A model generated the notes under the pieces. The model was not told the origin of the DNA. It saw nothing but the letters and a program-made list of their open reading frames with translations, and did no database searches. DNA of 64,000 bases from an uncultured Verrucomicrobiota bacterium. GTDB taxonomy: Bacteria; Verrucomicrobiota; Verrucomicrobiia; Opitutales; Opitutaceae. The translations under genes and the position numbers were made by a program. Within the stretch, counting starts at the first letter, position 1, and every line of letters begins with the position of its first letter. Of the stretch, positions 36,851 through 45,418 are shown piece by piece. The stretch covers positions 22,551 to 86,550 of the forward strand of contig CAIOCT010000050.1 in assembly GCA_903856725.1 (NCBI GenBank), written 5' to 3'.

Positions 36851-37870
36851 ATGCCTGAGTCGCGTCCCCTTAATTTCGCGGTCATTGGAGCAGGAGCTTG
36901 GGGTACTGCTATGGCGGTACATCTGGTGCGGCGTGGGCAAGGGACAACCCTGATTACCCGTCGGCCTGAGCATGCCGTGGCGGTGCGCGCAGCGCATGAG
37001 AATAGAGATTATCTTCCCGGTATTAGTCTGCCGACTGCATTGCGAGTTACCTCGGACTTGCGCGCTGCGCTGCTCGAGGCCGATGTGGCGTTGCTTGCCT
37101 GTCCATCGCAATCATTGCGTGAGTGGAGCGAGAAGATTCGGGGCGCGCGGCAGGATACTGCGCGTTTGCAGCTTTTGCTTAGCTTGGTGAAAGGACTCGA
37201 GCTCGGCACGCACCTTCGACCAAGCCAGATTCTGGCGCAGATCATGCCCGATCTCAACGTCGGCACACTCACGGGACCCACGAATGCCGCTGAAGTGGCG
37301 CGGGGTTTGCCAGCCGCGATGGTCTTGGCGGTGGCGCGTCATGATGCGTTCAGTGAACGTGTCCCAGCCGCGCTGAGCGGGCCAACGTTACGCATTTATC
37401 TTAGCCCTGATTTGGCCGGGGCAGAATATGGCGGTGGACTTAAAAATATTTACGCCATCGCCGCGGGTCTCTGCGACGGACTAAAGCTGGGGGATAATGC
37501 CAAGGCGGCTTTGCTCACGCGGGCTTTGGCGGAAATGCTGCGCGTCGGGGTCGCCCTCGGGGCCAAGCCGGAAACCTTTTATGGTCTGAGTGGTTTTGGC
37601 GATTTGGTGGCGACCAGTCATGGGGCTTGGAGTCGTAATCGTGAGTTTGGCGAACACATTGGCGCCGGTAAAATTATCACCGCTTTACTCGCCAGTCGTA
37701 AGACAATTGTGGAAGGCCATCGTACTACCGAGGCTCTTTACGGTTTGTGCCAAGAGCGGAAGATTGCGGCTCCTATTCTCGGAGAAATTTACGCAATTTT
37801 GTATCAAAGTAAGCAGCCGGCCGATGCGCTCCATGCGCTGATGACCCGCGAATTGAAACGCGAAACTTAA
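36851..37870 (+). CDS. gpsA: NAD(P)H-dependent glycerol-3-phosphate dehydrogenase
   Basis: The enzyme has 339 residues from the ATG at MPESRPLNF. A TTG five codons earlier overlaps the lysA-remnant stop. The Rossmann motif VIGAGAWGTAMAVHLVRRG is at the N-terminus. LLSLVKGLE and LTGPTNAAEVARGLP are the conserved central blocks. EYGGGLKNIYAIAAGLCDGL carries the catalytic Lys. GLSGFGDLVATSHGAWSRNREFG is the family signature. It reduces dihydroxyacetone phosphate to sn-glycerol 3-phosphate for phospholipid synthesis in the cytoplasm. Confidence 0.96.
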   Translation: MPESRPLNFAVIGAGAWGTAMAVHLVRRGQGTTLITRRPEHAVAVRAAHENRDYLPGISLPTALRVTSDLRAALLEADVALLACPSQSLREWSEKIRGARQDTARLQLLLSLVKGLELGTHLRPSQILAQIMPDLNVGTLTGPTNAAEVARGLPAAMVLAVARHDAFSERVPAALSGPTLRIYLSPDLAGAEYGGGLKNIYAIAAGLCDGLKLGDNAKAALLTRALAEMLRVGVALGAKPETFYGLSGFGDLVATSHGAWSRNREFGEHIGAGKIITALLASRKTIVEGHRTTEALYGLCQERKIAAPILGEIYAILYQSKQPADALHALMTRELKRET

Positions 37871-37962
37871 AGCGGTTGTGCCGCTCCAGTGTCGTTAGAA
37901 ATTTTCTGAAACGCGGGGAAGGGCGTTGACCTTCATCTAGCCGCTCCGCCAACTCTGACCGT

Positions 37963-38223
37963 ATGGAATTACCTGATGACGAACAATTATTTTTGCGAGA
38001 TCTAGTCAAAGCCTCGCGGCAAAAAATTCATGCGGTGAAGTGGGTTGATCGCGATGGTACCGATCGCCAAACCACGCTGACGCAAAATGAGGCGGTCCGG
38101 CTGAACATCATCGCGGCGCGCCTTAAGATTTCTAATAAAGAGCTTTTGCGCCAAGCGGCGCACATCCCAGTGCCTAAGCTGCCGCCTAAGCCCCCAGTGG
38201 CTGAATCCGAACTGCCGGCCTAG
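37963..38223 (+). CDS. Small hypothetical protein (86 residues)
   Basis: I do not recognise a family. The first half is acidic then basic (MELPDDEQLFLRDLVKASRQ), followed by KWVDRDGTDRQTTLTQNEAVRLNIIAARL (positions 26-54 of the product), a mixed beta-then-helix segment, and then a Pro-rich tail (KLPPKPPVAESELPA). There is no signal peptide or membrane helix. The start region has no clear ribosome binding site, like neighbouring genes. Codon composition looks like that of its neighbours. It sits alone between gpsA and the purine nucleoside phosphorylase gene, all on the same strand. Confidence 0.65.
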   Translation: MELPDDEQLFLRDLVKASRQKIHAVKWVDRDGTDRQTTLTQNEAVRLNIIAARLKISNKELLRQAAHIPVPKLPPKPPVAESELPA

Positions 38224-38293
38224 TTTTTGGCGACAATTGGAGTGCTTGAAATGCGGCCTTTTCCCGCGGCTGGGTTTCCGCTAGCTTGACGCC

Positions 38294-39127
38294 ATGACCC
38301 TGCAGCAAGCCCATCTTGAAAATGTTCGGCAATCAGCGGCGATCATTACGGCTACTTTGGCTGGCGTGCAGCCGCGGATTGCGATCATTTTAGGTTCTGG
38401 TTTGGGAGGTTTGGCTAATCAGATTCAGCAGCCTCGCACGATTGCCTATGCTGATCTCCCCGGCTTTCCCCTGCTCACGGTCTTGGGGCACATCGGGGAG
38501 TTGATCGCGGGCGAACTCGATGGCGTGCCTGTAATTGTGCTCAAGGGGCGCAAGCATTTTTACGAAACGGATGATGCTTATCCGCTCCGGACCATGATTC
38601 GCACGCTTAAGGCTGTGGGCATAGATACTTTGTTTTTATCTAATGCCGCGGGTAGTCTACGCGCATCAATTAAGGTCAGCGAATTGATGCTGATCACCGA
38701 TCATATTAATTTTCTTGGGCTTAATCCGCTGACGGGTCCCAATGACGAATCTTTTGGCCCGCGTTTTTTCCCAGTCAGCGATGCTTGGGATCCCGCGCTG
38801 GCCACTCGCGTCAAGGCAGTCGCAAAAAAAGAGGGCATCACCCTACACGCAGGGGTCTATGTGGCCTTTCGCGGCCCCTCTTTTGAAACCCCGGCGGAAA
38901 TTCGTATGGTGCAGGGATGGGGGGCCGACGCGGTGGGCATGTCCAGCGTGCCGGATTGCCTGATCGCGCGTCACTGCGGGCTCAAGGTGGTCGGCGTTTC
39001 GTGCATCACTAATATGGGAGCAGGCTTATCAGACGAGCATCTGACGCACGCCCATACACTCGCTAATGCTGCCAAGGGGGCGGCCGCCTTTGAGCGCTTG
39101 GTCACTGCAGCGGTCAAGGTATTGTAA
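38294..39127 (+). CDS. Purine-nucleoside phosphorylase (trimeric type)
   Basis: The enzyme has 277 residues. The family opening IAIILGSGLGGLANQI provides the phosphate loop. GRKHFYETDDAYPLRTMIRTL, LFLSNAAGSLR and GMSSVPDCLIARHCGLKVVG are signatures of the low-molecular-mass, homotrimeric PNP/MTAP family. The usual Glu of GMSTVPE is Asp here, a conservative change. ITNMGAGL carries the Asn that recognises the purine. It splits purine nucleosides with phosphate to base and ribose 1-phosphate in salvage. An inositol-phosphatase-like gene begins 24 bases after its stop, so they are probably cotranscribed. Confidence 0.94.
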   Translation: MTLQQAHLENVRQSAAIITATLAGVQPRIAIILGSGLGGLANQIQQPRTIAYADLPGFPLLTVLGHIGELIAGELDGVPVIVLKGRKHFYETDDAYPLRTMIRTLKAVGIDTLFLSNAAGSLRASIKVSELMLITDHINFLGLNPLTGPNDESFGPRFFPVSDAWDPALATRVKAVAKKEGITLHAGVYVAFRGPSFETPAEIRMVQGWGADAVGMSSVPDCLIARHCGLKVVGVSCITNMGAGLSDEHLTHAHTLANAAKGAAAFERLVTAAVKVL

Positions 39128-39151
39128 TTATATTTAGGCTAATTTCATCTC

Positions 39152-40132
39152 GTGAAAGCAGCTGAACTTGATCGAGCCCGCCGACTGCTCTGCCAACTGC
39201 AGGATGCTATTCGCAGCTCGGTGCGGAGGGCGCAGCAGCGCGGGGGCCGAAAGTTGACGCGGGCGGTAGGGGTTACTTCCGCAGATACGATCTATGGCAT
39301 CGATAAAATCAGCGAGCAGGCGGTGCTGGCTTGGTTTAAAACAAACTGGCCGCAACGCTGGCCGGTTGAATTAGTGATGGAGGGTTTGGAAGAATCGGCG
39401 GGGCCGGTGACTTTTCCAAAGGGCACGCCGGTGGAGCGGACAATTTTTAAATGCATTCTTGATCCTATTGATGGTACGCGCGGGTTAATGTATGAAAAAC
39501 GTTCGGCGTGGAGTCTCGCCGCCTTGGCGCCGCAGCGCGGTGCAAAAACGAATCTGCGTGATATTATGGTCGCAGCGATGACTGAATTGCCGACGACCAA
39601 GCAGGACATTGGGGATCAACTCAGTGTGGTGCGCGGTGGGCGAGTCTGCGCTGAACGAATCGTTGGTCGCACGGGCCGCCGCACAAAATTTACGCCGCAA
39701 CCGTCACGGGCAAAAAGCGTGGCGCACGGTTTTGCCTCGTTTGCTAAGTTTTTTCCTGCAGGCAAGACTTGGTTGGCTGAACGCGAAGAGCAGCTTTGGC
39801 GGGCGCTCGGCGATGGCGGCGAGATTTTTGATGATCAATATTTAAGCAGCGGGGGTCAGCTTTATGAATTGTTGATGGGACATGACCGCTTGATTGCGGA
39901 TATACGTCCACTCGCGATGGCTGCATTACGCCAGCGTACGACGCTGCTGTGTCATCCTTACGATATTTGTACCGCGCTGATTGCGCAGGCGTGTGGCTGC
40001 GTGATTACTGCGCCTCAGGGCCAACCACTCGACGCGGTACTTGATACAACTTCTCCCGTAGCCTGGGTGGGTTATGCTAATTCAGCTTTAGCGCGGCGAA
40101 TCGGGCCTAAGCTGCGACAGGTATTGCGCTAA
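39152..40132 (+). CDS. Inositol-monophosphatase-family phosphatase
   Basis: The enzyme has 326 residues and starts at GTG. The Li-sensitive phosphatase fold is shown by VMEGLEESAG (first metal Glu) and CILDPIDGTRGLMYEKRSAW (the DPIDGT metal motif followed by the substrate loop). The second metal site near the C-terminus is less typical (CHPYDICTALIAQACG in place of the WDxAAG motif, keeping the Asp), so substrate may differ. Possible substrates are inositol phosphates, fructose 1,6-bisphosphate or 3'-phosphoadenosine 5'-phosphate; I cannot choose. It follows the nucleoside phosphorylase gene and is convergent with a lipoprotein gene. Confidence 0.82.
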   Translation: MKAAELDRARRLLCQLQDAIRSSVRRAQQRGGRKLTRAVGVTSADTIYGIDKISEQAVLAWFKTNWPQRWPVELVMEGLEESAGPVTFPKGTPVERTIFKCILDPIDGTRGLMYEKRSAWSLAALAPQRGAKTNLRDIMVAAMTELPTTKQDIGDQLSVVRGGRVCAERIVGRTGRRTKFTPQPSRAKSVAHGFASFAKFFPAGKTWLAEREEQLWRALGDGGEIFDDQYLSSGGQLYELLMGHDRLIADIRPLAMAALRQRTTLLCHPYDICTALIAQACGCVITAPQGQPLDAVLDTTSPVAWVGYANSALARRIGPKLRQVLR

Positions 40133-40176
40133 ATTTCTAGACTCGTTGGGCCGGAGGATTTTGTTGCCGGCAGCAG

Positions 40177-40623
40177 TTAGTCTTTTGATTGCTCGATCAC
40201 CACGGCCTTGCCGTCTTTGAAGACGACCCGGATACGTTCTTCTTTTTCGTTTTTATAGATTTCTGCGTAAGCTGGTTGATAATAAATTCGGTATGTTTTC
40301 AGGTAGGGATCGTAATAGACGCGCCGTTGATAGCCGATAAAGGCGGTGCCGTCATAGCGCTGGTAGTCCGTATTATAGATCCAGCTGATGGTGCGTCCAG
40401 TGGGGGTGAGCGCCTCGCGTTTTTGGTCCGGCTGGCCCAGCGCTAAGTAGACAAGGTCTTCGGTGAAACCGAGATCGATGATGCCCTGCTTAATTTTGTC
40501 CTGAGTCACCTGGTCGGCTTTCGCGAATACTTCAGGTTTTTGTTTAATGCGATCGTTGATCGACTGGCAGCCAGATAAAATTACTAGGGCGGCTGTCAGC
40601 AGCGGAAGAATAGAATGTTTCAT
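40177..40623 (-). CDS. Putative lipoprotein
   Basis: The protein has 148 residues from the ATG at MKHSILPLLTAALVILSGC, which is a lipoprotein signal (lipobox ILSG before Cys19). The open frame extends 71 codons upstream, but that extension lacks a credible start. The mature protein is helical then beta-rich and Tyr-rich (TISWIYNTDYQRYDG, RRVYYDPYLKTYRIYYQPAY), with a segment (QGIIDLGFTEDLVYLALGQPDQ) that recalls the SmpA/BamE-type start of small outer-membrane lipoproteins. That resemblance is weak. It lies about 50 bases downstream of the EamA transporter gene on the same strand. Confidence 0.75.
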   Translation of the reverse strand: MKHSILPLLTAALVILSGCQSINDRIKQKPEVFAKADQVTQDKIKQGIIDLGFTEDLVYLALGQPDQKREALTPTGRTISWIYNTDYQRYDGTAFIGYQRRVYYDPYLKTYRIYYQPAYAEIYKNEKEERIRVVFKDGKAVVIEQSKD

Positions 40624-40672
40624 CAGGAAAGGGAACCGTAGTAAGCAGACTGAGTGGCGGTGGGGCATGATC

Positions 40673-41647
40673 TCAAACTGAGTGGGGCTTATTGGGTGGT
40701 GGCAGAGCGCTTGCGGGAGTTTTATTTTTGGTGGCCGTGATAATCGCGACGCCAGCGATAATGATGGCCGCAGCGACAAAAAGCCGCGGGCCAATCGGTT
40801 CGTGCGCAATCCACCAACCAAGAAAAACTGCGACAATTGGGTTAACGTAGGCGTAGGTGGCGACGCGTGCTGGGGGGCAATGCTTCATGAGCCAGACAAA
40901 GGTGGTGAAGCCGATCAGTGAGCCTGCGATGATCAGGTAAACCCAGGCGCCCCAAGAACGAGCGGAGACATCCGCAAAATGAAAATGGGCAGGTTCGCCA
41001 TTAAGTACGCTGACGAGAAAGAGCCAGAGGCTGCCCGCGAGCATTTGCATGGAGGAGGCGGTGAAGGGATCGGCTGGGTTACGTGCATAACGCGTATAGA
41101 GTGAGCCCGCACTCCAGGAGAAGCAGGCGAGCACAAGAGCGCCGACACGCCACGGATCAAGATGGGTCGCGCCTTCACCTAGTTGTGGGCCGACGAGAAC
41201 GAGGAGGCCGATGAAGCCAAGGCCAACTCCCAGGAAGGTCGCCAGCGACGGTTTCGTGCCCTGATTCTGATGGCCGCTGATGGCATGGACCGCCCAATCG
41301 AGGAGCACAATAAAAAGGGGCCCGAGTGAAATGATGAGCGTGGCGATACCAGAGGGAATTTTCTGTTCGGCCCAGGAAACTAAACCATTGCCACCCAGCA
41401 AGAGCAGCCCGCCAACGATGGCGTTGTCGAGCCATTGGCGACGAGTGGTGTGAAAGCCACGGGTGAACGCAATCCAGCCGGCGATTAAGCCACCAGCCAC
41501 GAGGAAACGCGCACTAGCCATCAGGAAAGGCGGCAAAGTTTCTACCGCAATCTTGATGCCGAGATAAGTGGATCCCCAGACGAGGTAGATGGTCGTAAAA
41601 CCGGCGATCAGCGCAGCTTTGGTCGGAATTTTATCAGGGGCGGTCAC
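40673..41647 (-). CDS. EamA-family (drug/metabolite) transporter
   Basis: The 324-residue protein has ten hydrophobic helices in two EamA repeats. The first opens with LIAGFTTIYLVWGSTYLGIKIAV and the second with ALVLACFSWSAGSLYTRYA. The motifs VWGSTYLGIK and AYVNPIVAVFLGWW are typical of the YedA/RhaT-like branch of the DMT superfamily. It probably exports amino acids or small metabolites across the inner membrane; direction and substrate cannot be read. A lipoprotein gene follows 49 bases downstream. Upstream is a 200-base gap to a divergent polysaccharide lyase gene. Confidence 0.92.
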   Translation of the reverse strand: MTAPDKIPTKAALIAGFTTIYLVWGSTYLGIKIAVETLPPFLMASARFLVAGGLIAGWIAFTRGFHTTRRQWLDNAIVGGLLLLGGNGLVSWAEQKIPSGIATLIISLGPLFIVLLDWAVHAISGHQNQGTKPSLATFLGVGLGFIGLLVLVGPQLGEGATHLDPWRVGALVLACFSWSAGSLYTRYARNPADPFTASSMQMLAGSLWLFLVSVLNGEPAHFHFADVSARSWGAWVYLIIAGSLIGFTTFVWLMKHCPPARVATYAYVNPIVAVFLGWWIAHEPIGPRLFVAAAIIIAGVAIITATKNKTPASALPPPNKPHSV

Positions 41648-41849
41648 AGGTTAAAAGGTTATGAAGTCTCGGCCAATGGCCTAGCTTAAGAGCAGAGATG
41701 GCATCGGGTTGGCGGCAATTATGCGACTGATTATTTTCAAAAGGATTGATCGTCTGTGGAGGGTTTCCCTCGACCTGCTTGTGATTAGAAATTAAATTTT
41801 TGGATCGGCGAATTTTTTAGATCAGCTCAATTTATTCTACTTTCTCCTT

Positions 41850-42989
41850 ATGCTGCTTACCCTCGCGCTTTTTTCATTTAACTTATCCGCTTATGAGTTG
41901 CCGCGTGTCGTGTCCCTAGCGGACGCGGCGTTGGGGGTTCAGCCAATTTCTATTACGGCGGTCGTGAACCCACGCAGTCCTGGTGGCGTGCATGATTTCT
42001 CCTCGGAGGGTGATTATTGGTGGCCCGATCCTAAAAATCCGACTGGGCCATACGTGCGCCGTGATGGGGAGACTAATCCGAATAATTTTGTGGCTCATCG
42101 CCGGCTGATGTTTGCCTTCGCGCGAGACGTGGGTGCGCTGGCCGCCGCGTATGAACTTACGCACGACGAGCGCTACGCTGTCGCCGCGGTGCAGCAATTA
42201 AGAGTGTGGTTCATCGATCCCACAACCCGCCTGAATCCCAATTTGCAATATGCGCAATCAATCCAAGGCGTCTGTACGGGGCGGGGGACTGGGTTAATTG
42301 ATACGGTGCATTTAGCCGAAGTGGCCCTGGGTTTGCGCGCACTCCACGGAGCGAAGGCACTCGATGCGGCGACGGAAGCGGCCGCGCATGCTTGGTTTCG
42401 CGATTATCTCCATTGGCTGCAGACGCATCCTTACGGTCTAGATGAACGCAAAGCAGATAATAACCATGGCACCTGCTGGTTATTACAGGCGACCGCTTTT
42501 GCGCTGCTGCTCGATGATCAGGGCACGCTCACTGATTGTCGCCGGCGTTTTAAGGAAATTATCTTGCCGCTGCAAATGGCGCCCAATGGCAGCTTCCCGC
42601 GCGAACTCGCGCGGACGAAAGCCTACGGGTATTCCATTTTTAATTTGGATATCATGACGAGCCTCGCTGTGCTGCTTTCCACTCCGGGAGAAGATCTGAT
42701 AAAATTTAAACTCGCTGATGGTCGCACGATGGTTCGAGGGGTGGAGTTTCTCGCTCCATTTCTTGCGGACAAATCGAAATGGCCGCTCCCTCCGGACGTA
42801 CTCCATTGGAGCGATTGGCCTGTACGCCAGCCCGCGCTTTTATTCGGGGCGGTGGCGGAGGGGCGAGAGGATTGGCTAACTCTATGGAAAGGCTTGCCCG
42901 CTGATCCCGCGGATGAAGAGGTCCGTCGTAATTTCCCCATACGTTTTCCAACCTTGTGGTATGCCGCCACGCGTGCCCATCGGCGTTAA
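41850..42989 (+). CDS. Alginate-lyase-family polysaccharide lyase, secreted
   Basis: The protein has 379 residues. A hydrophobic signal peptide (MLLTLALFSFNLSAYELP) indicates export. The (alpha/alpha) toroid fold of the Alginate_lyase family is shown by GDYWWPDPKNPTGPYVRRDG, NNFVAHRRLMFAFARDVGAL, LVDTVHLAEVAL-like GLIDTVHLAEVALGLR and the catalytic ADNNHGTCWLLQ motif (Asn-His). Members cleave uronic-acid polymers such as alginate or glucuronan by beta-elimination. Which polymer is uncertain. It lies alone, with no TonB receptor or sulfatase nearby, so it does not form a classical polysaccharide-use locus here. Confidence 0.87.
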   Translation: MLLTLALFSFNLSAYELPRVVSLADAALGVQPISITAVVNPRSPGGVHDFSSEGDYWWPDPKNPTGPYVRRDGETNPNNFVAHRRLMFAFARDVGALAAAYELTHDERYAVAAVQQLRVWFIDPTTRLNPNLQYAQSIQGVCTGRGTGLIDTVHLAEVALGLRALHGAKALDAATEAAAHAWFRDYLHWLQTHPYGLDERKADNNHGTCWLLQATAFALLLDDQGTLTDCRRRFKEIILPLQMAPNGSFPRELARTKAYGYSIFNLDIMTSLAVLLSTPGEDLIKFKLADGRTMVRGVEFLAPFLADKSKWPLPPDVLHWSDWPVRQPALLFGAVAEGREDWLTLWKGLPADPADEEVRRNFPIRFPTLWYAATRAHRR

Positions 42990-43019
42990 TAGATTGAATG
43001 ACCAAAACTCACTGCCCGA

Positions 43020-43050
43020 ATGCAATTAATTGATAGAGAGTTGATTGCAT
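43020..43050. promoter_or_regulatory. Inverted repeat upstream of the DEAD-box helicase gene
   Basis: ATGCAAT and ATTGCAT are 7-bp arms separated by 17 bases; a smaller CAATTAATTG palindrome sits inside. It lies about 170 bases before the helicase start in a stretch without genes and lacks a T-tract. It may be an operator or a leader structure; helicase genes are often controlled through their leaders. Confidence 0.25.
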
Positions 43051-43223
43051 GGATTTCAGATTAATTTTTGAGAGATGGGGGGATGAAGCTAGAGCCGATC
43101 AAAGATTGGATGGGGCCAGATGATGAGTCGGGCCGACTTGATGTATGGGCGCGGGCTGGGCTGACTGGAGATGCGGGATTGCAATGCTCTCGGAGGGACC
43201 CGATACCAACACTCTACTTTTTC

Positions 43224-44705
43224 ATGCTCCGTAAGCTCATTTCAAAAATCCGGCAGACCTTTACGAAGGACGATCAGCGTTCCGAGAACAAGCCGGCTCA
43301 TAAATCAGGGAGACCCGTTCTAAAAAGTGGCGAACCTCGCCATGACAAGCGGCCGACCGCTCATCCAGCGAGATCTTCTAGTCCGACGCGGTCATCGGCC
43401 CCGATTCAGCATCGATCGACTTCAACGAAACCTGCCCAAGCTCCGGTTGCGGCCCGTCTTCCTCAAGTTGCTAAGCCCCTGCCTGAGGTGCCTAAGCTTG
43501 ATACGGCTTTCACCCAATTGGGGCTGAGTGATCGGATTGCCTTTGCCGTACAAAGCATGGGCTACGAAGCGCCTACGCCGATTCAAGCACAGGCCATTCC
43601 TATTATTTTAAGCGGTCGCGATGTGATTGGTTCAGCCCAGACAGGTACCGGGAAAACCGCTGCCTTTGCTTTACCTATTTTAAATAGGCTGCAGCAGCAT
43701 GGTAAGATGCGGTGCCTGATTTTGGAGCCCACTCGCGAGCTAGCGGTGCAGGTAGAAGAGGCTTTTAAGAATTTTTCAAAATATACCGATCTGCGCGTGA
43801 CTGTGGTGTACGGCGGCGTTGGTTACGGTAAGCAGCGGGAAGATCTTTCCCACGGAGTGGATATCCTCGCGGCGACTCCTGGACGTTTACTCGACTACAT
43901 GGAGCAAGGCGAAATCCGTCTCGATAACATTGATATCCTCGTACTCGACGAGGTCGATCGGATGCTCGATATGGGATTTCTGCCTGATGTGAAGCGCATC
44001 GTAGCCAAGGTGCCGCGCGAGCGGCAGACATTATTTTTTACCGCGACACTCCCGCCCGAAATTGAGCAGCTCGCCGCCTGGGCGCTCCGCTCTCCCGAAA
44101 CTATTTCTATCGGCCGGCAGCGCTCTACGGCCGAGACGATCACGCACGCCTTTTACCCGGTGGTCCAAGCGCAGAAATTTGACCTCCTCGCGCACCTGCT
44201 GGAAGAGACTCAGTATAAGAGCGTCATTATTTTTTCACGAACTAAGTCAGGGGCGGACTACGTAGCTAGCCGACTCAAGCAAGAAGGCCATACCTGTGCA
44301 GTGATGCACGCTGATCGCAGCCAGCAAGAACGGACGGATGCGCTCAAGGGCTTTAAATCAGGTCAGTATGAAGTGTTGGTCGCTACCGACTTGGTCGCAC
44401 GTGGTCTTGATATTGCAGATGTGTCGCACGTGATCAATTTTGACGTCCCCGAAAATCCAGAAGATTACGTTCATCGCATCGGGCGCACGGGTCGGGCGCA
44501 CAAGACAGGCGATGCCTTCACATTGGTGACGGAGGAGACGTGGCGTGATGCTCGTAGTATTGAGCGTTTTATTGGCCAGAGCATCGAGTGGAAGAAAGTT
44601 GCGGGATTTAATTATACCTATTCTGGCATTTTTGATGGTGGCGGTATGCCCCAGTTAGCCCCAGAAAAACCGAAGAGCCGGCTCACGCGCGGCGGGCGGC
44701 GTTGA
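43224..44705 (+). CDS. DEAD/DEAH-box RNA helicase
   Basis: The protein has 493 residues from ATG 43224. The frame is open 52 codons upstream without family similarity. A basic, Ser/Pro-rich N-terminal extension of about 85 residues precedes the core. Core motifs run in order: Q-motif region (FTQLGLSDRIAFAVQSMGYEA), I (AQTGTGKT), Ia (PTREL), II (DEVD in place of DEAD), III (TAT), V (ARGLDIADV) and VI (HRIGRTGR). A short Arg-rich tail follows. It unwinds RNA in ribosome assembly, decay or cold adaptation; RhlE/CsdA-type, not further assignable. It is separated from other genes by a leader with an inverted repeat. Confidence 0.95.
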   Translation: MLRKLISKIRQTFTKDDQRSENKPAHKSGRPVLKSGEPRHDKRPTAHPARSSSPTRSSAPIQHRSTSTKPAQAPVAARLPQVAKPLPEVPKLDTAFTQLGLSDRIAFAVQSMGYEAPTPIQAQAIPIILSGRDVIGSAQTGTGKTAAFALPILNRLQQHGKMRCLILEPTRELAVQVEEAFKNFSKYTDLRVTVVYGGVGYGKQREDLSHGVDILAATPGRLLDYMEQGEIRLDNIDILVLDEVDRMLDMGFLPDVKRIVAKVPRERQTLFFTATLPPEIEQLAAWALRSPETISIGRQRSTAETITHAFYPVVQAQKFDLLAHLLEETQYKSVIIFSRTKSGADYVASRLKQEGHTCAVMHADRSQQERTDALKGFKSGQYEVLVATDLVARGLDIADVSHVINFDVPENPEDYVHRIGRTGRAHKTGDAFTLVTEETWRDARSIERFIGQSIEWKKVAGFNYTYSGIFDGGGMPQLAPEKPKSRLTRGGRR

Positions 44706-44769
44706 GGTGTAGTTTAGTGACAGAGGATTCGGTTGCCAAACTGGCGAGCACTCGCACCGTAGCGGACTC

Positions 44770-45366
44770 ATGAAGTTAGTTATTCCTGACGGTAATTTTG
44801 CTGGTTATATTTTTGATCTCGACGGTACGCTCGTTGATACCATGCCGCTGCATTATCAGGCTTGGAATGAGGCGATGCAGCACGCGGGTTTACAGGAGCC
44901 GCTGAGTGAGGATTTATTTTATTCGCTCGGCGGAGTTCCGACGCTGCGGGTAGCTGAATTACTAGGCCGGCACTATGGAATCGCTTTAGATCCCCATCAG
45001 GTATTTCACCAAAAAGAAGCGCGGTTTGTGGCGTTGCAGGGTGGGGTGAAGTTGATCGAGCCCGTCGTCAATTTTGCTCGGGGGGTCGCTCTACAATTCC
45101 CTGTCAGTGTTGCCTCGGGAGGGCCGCGGGTGGTGGTGCGAGGGACGTTAGAGCAGGTCGGTTTAGCCGGATTATTTTCAGTGGTCGTAACCCCTGAAGA
45201 TGTAACCCACGGCAAGCCCTCCCCAGAGATGTTTTTACTTGCCGCCAAAAAAATGGGAGTGCCGCCAGCCCAGTGTTTAGTCTTTGAGGATGCGGAACCC
45301 GGCATCCAGGCGGCTGAGGCGGCGGGGATGCAATGGGTGCATGTCCCGAGTCGCGGACCGCGCTGA
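44770..45366 (+). CDS. HAD-family phosphatase (beta-phosphoglucomutase-like)
   Basis: The 198-residue protein has all four HAD motifs: FDLDGTLVDTMPLHYQAW (nucleophile and acid Asp), SVASGGPR (Ser), GKPSPEMFLLAAKKMG (Lys) and VFEDAEPGIQAAEAAGM (acidic pair). The helical cap sits between motifs I and II, as in the beta-phosphoglucomutase/YqaB subclass. It probably dephosphorylates sugar phosphates such as fructose 1-phosphate. The substrate is unproven. It lies upstream of hisC by 52 bases on the same strand. Confidence 0.93.
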   Translation: MKLVIPDGNFAGYIFDLDGTLVDTMPLHYQAWNEAMQHAGLQEPLSEDLFYSLGGVPTLRVAELLGRHYGIALDPHQVFHQKEARFVALQGGVKLIEPVVNFARGVALQFPVSVASGGPRVVVRGTLEQVGLAGLFSVVVTPEDVTHGKPSPEMFLLAAKKMGVPPAQCLVFEDAEPGIQAAEAAGMQWVHVPSRGPR

Positions 45367-45418
45367 CGCAGGCTGCTTTTGATTTGAGTCAAAGCCGTCA
45401 AGCGCGTGGGCTAGGCGC

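Noticed and set aside
43068..43223. 52-codon upstream extension of the DEAD-box helicase frame
   Set aside because: It spans the leader, and the core family begins after the later ATG.
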